15,286 nucleotides of DNA from Kiritimatiellia bacterium (GTDB lineage Bacteria; Verrucomicrobiota; Kiritimatiellia; RFP12; UBA1067), in contig JAFYQC010000066.1 in NCBI GenBank assembly GCA_017547265.1, forward strand, positions 1 to 15,286. The letters run 5' to 3'. Position 1 is the first letter of the stretch. Each line of letters begins with the position of its first letter. Made by a program: the position numbers and the translations under genes. A model generated the notes under the pieces. The model made no database searches. It had not been told where the DNA came from and was given only the letters and a program-made list of their open reading frames with translations. Shown piece by piece: positions 1-6,061 of the stretch.

Positions 1-1
1 C

Positions 2-640
2 CCGCAGACGGCGAGCGAAGTCGCGGACATACAGGCGGCCGTGTATTCCATAATGAGTTCCGAGGCCGAGGAACTGGCCGCTATCATCGAGGCAGAGAAG
101 AAAGATGCAGATGAGTTCCGCCGTCGCCACGAGGAGCGCGCAGACAAGTTGCTGGAGCGCCGCCGCCTGTTGTTGAAGCGCGCTGGCTCCAACATCGAGG
201 ACATGACTCGCCGTGCGCTCGTTGAGCGTCCTGAGGATCCTCGCATGGCGCGCATGCGCAAGGAGTACGACGCGTTCCGCCAGCACTCCGAGAAGATGGC
301 CCTCGAGTCCGAGCGCAAGATACGCGAGCTTTCCGACCAGCTCAGGACAAGCAGGGCCGAGACCGCGCGCGCCGCAGAGGGGATGCGCGACATCACGCAG
401 CTGCGCGCCGAGATCGAGGATCTCAAAGCCCGTCTGCAGCAGCGCGAGAAGGAGCTTCTCGAGTCGAAGCAGGCGAACGAGACGCTTCGCCAGCAGCAGG
501 CCACGAGCCAGCAGGCGCTTATGGCGCGTCTCGCCTCCCTCGAGTCGCCGTCGATCGGAACGGCCTCCACGCTTGCGACGAACCAGAGTAGGGAGGCGAA
601 GCTAGTGAAGCTTCCCTCCTGGATGCGGATAGGGAAATGA
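2..640 (+). CDS. Coiled-coil protein of unknown function, 5' end outside the window
   Basis: The frame is open from the left edge to a TGA at 638-640. The codons before the first candidate start (GTG at 41) read PQTASEVADIQAAV and join smoothly to what follows, so the gene very likely begins upstream. About 212 residues are visible. They are highly charged and rich in Glu, Arg, Lys, Gln and Ala, with heptad-like spacing of Leu, Ile and Met over nearly the whole length, for example around RAEIEDLKARLQQREKELLE. This indicates a long coiled coil. The last 35 or so residues are less regular and end in a basic Trp-containing tail (LPSWMRIGK). No catalytic motif or membrane segment is visible. The stop overlaps the next start in ATGA, so the two are probably translationally coupled. 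A structural or scaffolding role is only a guess. Confidence 0.8.
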   Translation, partial: PQTASEVADIQAAVYSIMSSEAEELAAIIEAEKKDADEFRRRHEERADKLLERRRLLLKRAGSNIEDMTRRALVERPEDPRMARMRKEYDAFRQHSEKMALESERKIRELSDQLRTSRAETARAAEGMRDITQLRAEIEDLKARLQQREKELLESKQANETLRQQQATSQQALMARLASLESPSIGTASTLATNQSREAKLVKLPSWMRIGK

Positions 641-2178
641 CGGCGCCTTTCCTCTCTCTTCTCGCGGTCCTATCGATATGGGACTATCCTGCGCGACAGC
701 CGCAGCACGAGATGCTTCGCGCGGAGTTCGTGCAGGCGGTGCGCGCCGGCGACACGAAGAAGATGGAGGAATCGTCGAGAAAGGGCACCGAGCTTTTGCC
801 CGACGATCCGACGTGGGCCTACAACCTCGCGTGTTCGCTCGCATACCGCGAGAAGCCGGACGATGCGCTTGACCAGCTCGAGAAGGCGATTGACCTCGGC
901 TTTCGCGACGCTAGCACGATTGCGGTCGACAGCGACCTGAGGCGCATCTCGTCGAACCGCCGTTTCAAGGAACTCGTCGAATACGCGAAGGAGAGCGCGG
1001 AACGCCCGATCATGCTCGGGCCGCTCGCCGTCGCAGACGCGACGGGGATAGTCGGCGAGTCGCTTGCGCTTGGTGAGCAGAACATGCTTTGGGATTTTGA
1101 CACCGGATGCTTCATTGCCAAGATGAAGCTTGCGCCTGGATTCGTCGACGGCAACTCGGGCGACCTTTACATGAACCGCGACGGCGGACACTCGCGCCTT
1201 GTCGTCACGAACTATCCCGGCGTCACCGAGGTGAAGCTCGACAAGGTCGGCCGCGAGAGAAGGATGGACCTAGACTTCCCGAACATACGCTTCCCATATC
1301 CCGCGTTCGGCAACTGCAGTCGCGCATATCTCGGCGACAGCTTCTGGCGCTCCATTCCGCGCGCGATGATGACGACGTCCGCGCGCAACCTTCGCACGAT
1401 GGCGACTCTCTACATGGACAACCAGGTGTGGGTGTTTCCAGCGAACGCGGACTTCCCTCCGGTTGGCACGAACGGCGACGTGTTTGCGTCCGTCACGCCG
1501 TATTGGCTCGTCACGCAGGGCCGCAGCTGGAGCGACCAGTACTATCTTCGCGCTTCGCTCGACGCGAGCCGTTCGTTTAACCAGGCGGTCAAGCGCGAGA
1601 TAGTGGGGCGGCATCTTCTCGCCCCGACGATTATGACTCTCATTAGGAAGTCGCTGAAGGGCGTGAAGGACGAAGACGACTATCTCACCGAAAAGGCCCA
1701 TCCGACGTGCTTCCCGCCGAATGGTCTCGACCTCGTGCGGCTTAAGAAGCTCGCGGCGGACATGCGCGAACCAGCGATTCCGCCCGTCGTACGCATAGTG
1801 CGGTTTGGTGCGCCGGTGGACAAGAAGCCGGAAATCCCCGAGCTTACATACTTCACGCCTTTCGCCGCGGCATTCGTGCTGCGCTCGCCTGACGAGAAGC
1901 GCTCGTTTGCCTTTGTCGTAGACGGAGCTGCCGAGGTCGCCTATCGAATCGTTCACGATCCCGCAGGCGCCGCAAAGATCGAGGAGCAGAAGGGCGTCGC
2001 CGCGCTTGTGTCGATAGACCGCACGAAGCTATCGGGAACGACGCGCGTTGATCTCGCAGTGTTCGGGCGCAATCCCGGCACCGGCTGGGGAGCGCCGACC
2101 TACGTGTCCTTTTCCGTCGTCGACATGGATGCGCCCTACCACGATCCGGCGCTCGTGCCGCGTACGGAGGCGAAATGA
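637..2178 (+). CDS. TPR-containing protein of unknown function, probably exported
   Basis: 513 residues, starting in the ATGA that ends the coiled-coil gene; an AGGGA lies just upstream of the ATG. The first 14 residues (MTAPFLSLLAVLSI) are hydrophobic but lack a clear positive n-region, so export is plausible and not proven. Residues about 28-115 form TPR-like helical hairpins. WAYNLACSLAYREKPDDALDQLEKAIDLG is a good single TPR, and DLRRISSNRRFKELVE matches the terminal element that often closes short TPR arrays. The remaining 390 residues are mixed and rich in aromatic residues, with no motif I recognise. They look like a globular, mainly beta domain (for example GDLYMNRDGGHSRLVVTNYPG near 175-195). 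It shares an operon with the coiled-coil gene and dus, with 4-bp overlaps on both sides. TPRs usually mediate protein contacts, so the coiled-coil protein is a natural candidate partner (inference). Confidence 0.85.
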   Translation: MTAPFLSLLAVLSIWDYPARQPQHEMLRAEFVQAVRAGDTKKMEESSRKGTELLPDDPTWAYNLACSLAYREKPDDALDQLEKAIDLGFRDASTIAVDSDLRRISSNRRFKELVEYAKESAERPIMLGPLAVADATGIVGESLALGEQNMLWDFDTGCFIAKMKLAPGFVDGNSGDLYMNRDGGHSRLVVTNYPGVTEVKLDKVGRERRMDLDFPNIRFPYPAFGNCSRAYLGDSFWRSIPRAMMTTSARNLRTMATLYMDNQVWVFPANADFPPVGTNGDVFASVTPYWLVTQGRSWSDQYYLRASLDASRSFNQAVKREIVGRHLLAPTIMTLIRKSLKGVKDEDDYLTEKAHPTCFPPNGLDLVRLKKLAADMREPAIPPVVRIVRFGAPVDKKPEIPELTYFTPFAAAFVLRSPDEKRSFAFVVDGAAEVAYRIVHDPAGAAKIEEQKGVAALVSIDRTKLSGTTRVDLAVFGRNPGTGWGAPTYVSFSVVDMDAPYHDPALVPRTEAK

Positions 2179-3146
2179 AATTTGTCCTCGCTCCGCTCGC
2201 CGGCTTTACCGACGCGCCGTTCCGGCGACTTTGCTTTGAAGGCGGCGCTGATCTTTCCTACACCGAGATGGTTTCCGCCGCGGGGCTCGCGCACGGCTCG
2301 TCGCCGACGCGCCATCTTATGGAGACGATGCCCGGCGAGGGACCTGTCGCCTGCCAACTTTTCGGCTCACGCGAGTCCGATCTCGCCTTTGCCGCGCGCG
2401 AGGCGACGGCATGCCGCGCGGACGACGGCTCACAGCGCTTTGTCGAGCTGAATCTGAACGCCGGCTGTCCGATGACGAAGGTGACGCGCGAGGGCGCGGG
2501 GGCGAAGCTTGCGGAAGATCCGGAGAAGGTTTTCCGGCTTCTCAAGGCGATGGTAGAGAATACTGATCTACCTGTGACGCTGAAGACGCGGCTTGGGCCG
2601 CATCCGCGTCGCAGGACTGTGTTTGAACTTCTTGACGCGGCGGAGCAGGCGGGTGCAAAGGGGTTTATTCTTCATGCGCGCTACACTTCGCAGATGCATG
2701 GCGGCGAGGTGCATCTTGATGAGCTTGCCGAAGTCGTCAGCCGCGCGAAGATTCCTGTAACTGGCAATGGCAGTGTAGTAGACGCGAAGAGCGCGGCTGC
2801 GATGGCGGAGACGGGAGTAGATGCGATTATGGTGGGACGTGCCGCGCTTGCCGCCCCGGCGATTTTTGCCGCGCTGAAGGCGGGTAGCGCCGTGCAACGT
2901 GCGGCCTGCGGAGAGCAGAACGAGATCGTGCGGAAGCATCTTGGATATTTGCTGGAGTTTCGCAGGCGGCTTGCCGAGCGTTTCCCCCGCGACCATATTC
3001 CTTCCGAGGACGCGTTTGCGTCGGTGAAGATGCATGTCCATCTTTTCCGCTATTTCAACGGCCGTCCTGGCGCTGCGGCGCTTCGCGCCCGCCTCAATTC
3101 CGTCCGAACGCTTGCCGAGATACACGACGCAATCCAGAATTTCTGA
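2175..3146 (+). CDS. dus: tRNA-dihydrouridine synthase (Dus family)
   Basis: 323 residues, the usual length for a bacterial Dus. These flavoenzymes reduce specific uridines in the tRNA D-loop or nearby with FMN and NAD(P)H. The N-terminus reads VLAPLAGFTDAPFR, the FMN-binding strand of the TIM barrel. ELNLNAGCPM carries the catalytic Cys98. Lys137 in TLKTRLG and His167/Arg169 in ILHARY are the flavin- and substrate-contacting positions. VTGNGSV (196-201) and IMVGRAAL (218-225) are the C-terminal phosphate-binding motifs. The helical tRNA-binding domain follows from about residue 245. The start resembles DusB (APMAGITDRPFR) more than DusA or DusC, but subfamily and target uridine cannot be fixed from this. 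The ATG lies in an ATGA overlap with the TPR gene. GGAGG at 2166-2170 is a good ribosome binding site. Confidence 0.95.
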   Translation: MKFVLAPLAGFTDAPFRRLCFEGGADLSYTEMVSAAGLAHGSSPTRHLMETMPGEGPVACQLFGSRESDLAFAAREATACRADDGSQRFVELNLNAGCPMTKVTREGAGAKLAEDPEKVFRLLKAMVENTDLPVTLKTRLGPHPRRRTVFELLDAAEQAGAKGFILHARYTSQMHGGEVHLDELAEVVSRAKIPVTGNGSVVDAKSAAAMAETGVDAIMVGRAALAAPAIFAALKAGSAVQRAACGEQNEIVRKHLGYLLEFRRRLAERFPRDHIPSEDAFASVKMHVHLFRYFNGRPGAAALRARLNSVRTLAEIHDAIQNF

Positions 3147-3160
3147 CCCGCGCCGCATCC

Positions 3161-3196
3161 GCGCGTTGCTGGCGGCCTATGCGTCAGATTTGCCGC
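3161..3196 (+). repeat. 36-bp dispersed repeat, copy 1
   Basis: This segment starts GCGCGTTGCTGGCGGC and ends GATTTGCCGC. It matches 4297-4332 at 32 of 36 positions, in the same orientation. It lies just after the dus stop codon and ends 24 bp before the -10 element of the next gene. Similarity stops sharply on both sides. A small hairpin (CCGCG, CTT loop, CGCGG, 3193-3205) overlaps its right end but has no T-run, so I do not call it a terminator. Confidence 0.7.
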
Positions 3197-3217
3197 GCTT
3201 CGCGGTATGGGGATTTG

Positions 3218-3226
3218 TGATATAAT
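3218..3226 (+). promoter_or_regulatory. Extended -10 promoter for the membrane-protein gene
   Basis: TGA-TATAAT is a perfect -10 hexamer with the TGN extension, preceded by GGATTTG. No convincing -35 is visible; a TTCGCG at 3199-3204 is the closest. The predicted transcription start, about 7 nt after the hexamer, is only about 4-6 nt before the ATG at 3238, and no Shine-Dalgarno sequence is present. Confidence 0.65.
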
Positions 3227-3237
3227 ACGGCGTAGCC

Positions 3238-4248
3238 ATGCCAGTGAATGTCCTTAACGCCGTGACGCAGCCGAGGCGCGGTTCCTCGAAAGCCGCGATT
3301 GCGGCCGTATTGCTCTTGCTGGCGCAGGGGGTGGTGGTTGGCGCCATTGCGTGGCATACGAACTCGGAGGGTCTTGAGCTTTGGATATCTGGAGGCATTG
3401 CCCTGTGCTGCATTGTTTCGGCCGTGGCGCTGGCAAAGAGGCGTGTCGCATTCCCGCTCGTGTTTCAAGGGTGCTTGATGCTTTTCGTCGGGTGGATTGT
3501 CATAGAGGGAATCTCTTACTTTACCAATGACAGGCACGGAAGTGTATGGGATTTCATGCTGGTCTTGTCGATGTTAATTGCCGTGTTGCTAATGGGGATA
3601 ATAGCGCTCTTCCTTGTGCAGATGAAAAGCTCCCTGAAATGGTTCTCGGGCACTGCAATCGAGCAGGGGAGCGGTCTTGCAGAGAAGATTAAACGCGGCG
3701 TGTGGACGGTGCTGATTGCCGATGTCCTTTTGCTGGCGTTTGGAGCTTGTCTTGACTTGGACACGACAATATGGAGCAAGGGCGATCTTCCGGATGTGAT
3801 TTTTATGTGCGTGTGCGAGGATGAGTTTCTGGATGATAAGTTTGTGATAACTGATTTTTTCGGAATTCCTCTGGGCGAGAAGGTCAATGTCCGTATTTGG
3901 GCGAAGATGTATGGCATCGAGCGTGTCGAAGAGCCTCGTTGCAGTCGCACTTTCTTGTCTGAAGATTCTGTCGCGTTCGGGGTTCCTGGGCCGTGGGAAG
4001 TGACCGAGCAGATCAACACGACCAACGGATGCGTGGAAGTCGTGTCCGCGAGCCGCGCTCCCATTGGCTACGAAGCCGTGTCGAATATGTTTGACACCGT
4101 CGGGCAACGCTTCTGGAGCGCGTTTGACATCAACTGCCAGCTTACGGACGACGGGTCGCCTTGCGTGGGCAGGTGGTCGGATGGCATCCAGACGGTCGAA
4201 ATCGTCTCCGATGCGCAATCCCTCCGCATTTCCATCCGCCCAGAGTGA
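3238..4248 (+). CDS. Five-helix membrane protein with an extracytoplasmic Cys-containing domain, function unknown
   Basis: 336 residues, not recognised as any family. Five hydrophobic segments are visible at about residues 18-40, 47-67, 71-95, 104-128 and 154-172. Basic residues cluster before segment 1 (QPRRGSSK), after segment 2 (AKRR) and after segment 4 (KSSLK...KIKRG). By the positive-inside rule this puts the N-terminus inside and the 160-residue C-terminal domain outside. That domain has six cysteines (191, 193, 235, 265, 300, 309), which could pair in an oxidising compartment. The gene stands alone behind its own promoter. A 36-bp repeat lies on each side and a REP-like palindrome just beyond its stop. 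Its DNA looks richer in A and T than the flanking dus and pheT genes. Together these hint at an accessory insertion (inference). Confidence 0.8.
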   Translation: MPVNVLNAVTQPRRGSSKAAIAAVLLLLAQGVVVGAIAWHTNSEGLELWISGGIALCCIVSAVALAKRRVAFPLVFQGCLMLFVGWIVIEGISYFTNDRHGSVWDFMLVLSMLIAVLLMGIIALFLVQMKSSLKWFSGTAIEQGSGLAEKIKRGVWTVLIADVLLLAFGACLDLDTTIWSKGDLPDVIFMCVCEDEFLDDKFVITDFFGIPLGEKVNVRIWAKMYGIERVEEPRCSRTFLSEDSVAFGVPGPWEVTEQINTTNGCVEVVSASRAPIGYEAVSNMFDTVGQRFWSAFDINCQLTDDGSPCVGRWSDGIQTVEIVSDAQSLRISIRPE

Positions 4249-4257
4249 TAAACAGTC

Positions 4258-4270
4258 GGGGACAGACCCC
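4258..4270. repeat. REP-like palindrome GGGG-ACAGA-CCCC
   Basis: An inverted repeat of four G and four C around ACAGA, beginning 10 bp after the stop of the membrane-protein gene. From memory, the same core (GGGGACAGACCCC or its complement GGGGTCTGTCCCC) recurs in intergenic DNA of many bacteria and is linked to REP sequences mobilised by TnpA-REP (Y1) transposases. No such transposase is in this window. There is no T-run, so it does not look like an intrinsic terminator. Confidence 0.5.
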
Positions 4271-4296
4271 ACGAAACCGTTGTAAATGGCATGTTT

Positions 4297-4332
4297 GCGC
4301 GTTGCTGGCGGCTTGCGCGTCGGATTTGCCGC
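4297..4332 (+). repeat. 36-bp dispersed repeat, copy 2
   Basis: Second copy of the element at 3161-3196, same orientation, 32 of 36 identical. The differences cluster at the centre (CTAT versus TTGC) plus one A/G change. It lies 26 bp after the REP-like palindrome. The rest of the 4249-4501 intergenic stretch shows no gene or RNA that I recognise apart from the promoter near 4487. Confidence 0.7.
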
Positions 4333-4483
4333 ACGGTTGCCCGAAACAAAGCCGCACACTGGAAGGCAAACCAGCACTGAACATCGCCAAGTAGTCAAAT
4401 ACAACGCGAAGCAAAACCCACAAGCACAAAGTAACAACGAGTAACCACGACTGCATTTACATTCGCACTTCTGAACGGAAATT

Positions 4484-4492
4484 TGCTATAAT
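4484..4492 (+). promoter_or_regulatory. Extended -10 promoter for the zinc-finger gene and pheT
   Basis: TGC-TATAAT, preceded by GGAAATT. The -35 is poor: TTCGCA at 4462-4467 would need a 19-bp spacer. Only 9 nt separate the hexamer from the ATG at 4502, so the predicted leader is about 3-5 nt and contains no Shine-Dalgarno site. It probably drives the zinc-finger gene together with pheT. Confidence 0.65.
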
Positions 4493-4501
4493 TTCCACGC
4501 T

Positions 4502-6061
4502 ATGGAACAGGAAGAATCACCTAAGCTCGACCTCGGTTCGCTCGGGTCGTTTGACTTTACCCCAGATTGGGCGAAGAAGGACGCCGGAGTCACCGTAGGC
4601 AAGGTCCGCCCGGAGCGCGAGCGTCCGGCGTTCGGAGACAAGAAGTCGTTTGGCGAGAAGCGCCAGTTCGGAGATAAGCGCTCCTTCGGCGAAAAGCGCC
4701 AGTTTGGCTCGAAGAAGCCATTCTCGCGCGACGGCGACCGCAAGCCGTTCGGCCGCGGCCCCGCGCCCGAGCGCCAGCGACCTCTCGACGTCGACGTCAA
4801 GATTCTTCCCGAGACGAAGGCGCTTGGTACGATCATCCGCAAGCTCCAGCAGGACGCGCACGCCTACAAGCTCAAGGATCTCGCCTATTTCTTCCTCGAC
4901 AACCCCGGCTCCGTCCTTCTCAAGATCACGCCCCGCGCCGCGGAAGGCGCGCAGGCGCAGCAGACGTTCTGCCAGTGCAAGGCGTGCGGCTTCGCTTCTA
5001 TAAAGGAAGAGGATGTCGTGGAGCATGCGCTCTCGGCGCATCTCTCGGATTACTACGACTCGAAGGAAGTCGAGGTCGAGCCGCCCAAGGGCAACTTCAA
5101 CTGCGTCGCGAAGTGCGGCCTTTCCGGCGAACTGCTTGGCCCGCCGAACATCCACGAGTTCAACGCCATTGTCAAGGAGATGATCCGCACGCGCTATCCC
5201 GACATGTCCGAGGAGCAGTATCGCTCGAAGATCGAGATGGTGCGCGATCCCGAGACTATTGAGGCGTGGCGCAAGGGCGCGGTGAAGAAGACGGTGTTCG
5301 TGCCGAAAGGCCAGGCCGAAGTCGAGGGCGTTGCGACGCTCACTCGCGAGCAGGCCGAGGGCGAGTTCCGCCGCACTGTCCTTCCGTCGCTCATTGACCG
5401 CCCGAAGAACCTCATGATCACGGCCGACGTCGCCATGAAGAGCCCGGTGAAGCCGCTCGTGTGGGCGGTGCGCGACGCGCTCGAACTTGAGCGCCGCTCG
5501 CCTTACAACATGTGCTTCGCGCTCAGGGGCGCGTTCCACCACCGCAAGCTCAACTTCTTCCGCGCGAATGATGCGCGCGGCCCCGAATTCGTCACGAGCG
5601 CCGAGCTCAAGGAATTCGACGCCGCGCACGCGATTCCGGAGCTCGCGGCCGTAGCGAAGTTCATCGCCGAGCATCCGTGCTGCGACAGGACCGAGCTCCT
5701 GACGGACGAGGGAACGATGCAGCATCTCCAGTGGCTCGTCTCCACGGGTCATGTCGTCGCATTTGCGAAGATGGGCGTCTACTCGGCTGTCGAGAAGTTC
5801 CCGAAGTACGGTCCGCAGTGGAAGAAGCGTGCCCCTAAGACTGCTGCGCCGCAGCCAGCAGCTGAAGCGGCACCCGCCGCAGAAGCGCCCGCTCCGCAAG
5901 CCGAAGAGGCGCCCGCCGCGCCTGCCGTAGAGGAAGCGCCTGCCGCACCAGTCGCAGAAGAGACGCCTGCCGCGCCCGAAGCCCCGGCAGCGCAGGATAC
6001 AACAGTTTCAGAGAAGAAAGAAGAACCACAGAATGAAGCTCCCACTCAGTTGGCTGAATGA
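4502..6061 (+). CDS. Zinc-finger protein with low-complexity ends, function unknown
   Basis: 519 residues in clear segments. Residues 44-73 are five hexapeptides of the form FG(D/E/S)K(K/R)x, then a GDRKPFGRG-type basic stretch. Residues 93-150 look folded. C159-x2-C162-x12-H175-x4-H180 matches the C2H2 zinc-finger spacing exactly; C157 is adjacent, and C201-x3-C205 plus H218 could form a second site. A long helical region follows. Residues about 381-432 (AAVAKFIAEHP ... LQWLVSTGHVVAFAKMGVYSAV) resemble a winged helix in outline. Residues 445-498 are Pro/Ala/Glu-rich and include three 9-residue repeats. The basic, Phe-Gly-rich N-terminus and the zinc finger suggest nucleic-acid, perhaps RNA, binding (inference). 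It overlaps pheT by 29 bp, so the two are co-transcribed and probably translationally coupled. I know no named family for it; it may be a conserved protein of this phylum. Confidence 0.9.
   Translation: MEQEESPKLDLGSLGSFDFTPDWAKKDAGVTVGKVRPERERPAFGDKKSFGEKRQFGDKRSFGEKRQFGSKKPFSRDGDRKPFGRGPAPERQRPLDVDVKILPETKALGTIIRKLQQDAHAYKLKDLAYFFLDNPGSVLLKITPRAAEGAQAQQTFCQCKACGFASIKEEDVVEHALSAHLSDYYDSKEVEVEPPKGNFNCVAKCGLSGELLGPPNIHEFNAIVKEMIRTRYPDMSEEQYRSKIEMVRDPETIEAWRKGAVKKTVFVPKGQAEVEGVATLTREQAEGEFRRTVLPSLIDRPKNLMITADVAMKSPVKPLVWAVRDALELERRSPYNMCFALRGAFHHRKLNFFRANDARGPEFVTSAELKEFDAAHAIPELAAVAKFIAEHPCCDRTELLTDEGTMQHLQWLVSTGHVVAFAKMGVYSAVEKFPKYGPQWKKRAPKTAAPQPAAEAAPAAEAPAPQAEEAPAAPAVEEAPAAPVAEETPAAPEAPAAQDTTVSEKKEEPQNEAPTQLAE
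4631..4720 (+). repeat. Five in-frame 18-bp repeats encoding FG(D/E)K hexapeptides
   Basis: Five tandem units encode FGDKKS, FGEKRQ, FGDKRS, FGEKRQ and FGSKKP (residues 44-73 of the zinc-finger protein). Units 2 and 4 encode identical peptides and differ at a few third positions. D-type and E-type units alternate, which suggests duplication of a 36-bp pair. Confidence 0.85.
5903..5983 (+). repeat. Three in-frame 27-bp repeats encoding EE(A/T)PAAPxx
   Basis: Three units encode EEAPAAPAV, EEAPAAPVA and EETPAAPEA (residues 468-494), inside a longer Pro/Ala/Glu tail. Such tails are usually disordered, flexible linkers. They change length easily by slippage. Confidence 0.75.

Noticed and set aside
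3193..3205. CCGCG-CTT-CGCGG hairpin as the dus terminator
   Set aside because: No T-run follows, and the next bases lead directly into a promoter.
4517..5899. A 460-residue open frame on the minus strand across the zinc-finger gene
   Set aside because: Same artefact: Arg/Leu-rich, low complexity, and antisense to a gene with a clear promoter, zinc finger and overlap with pheT.
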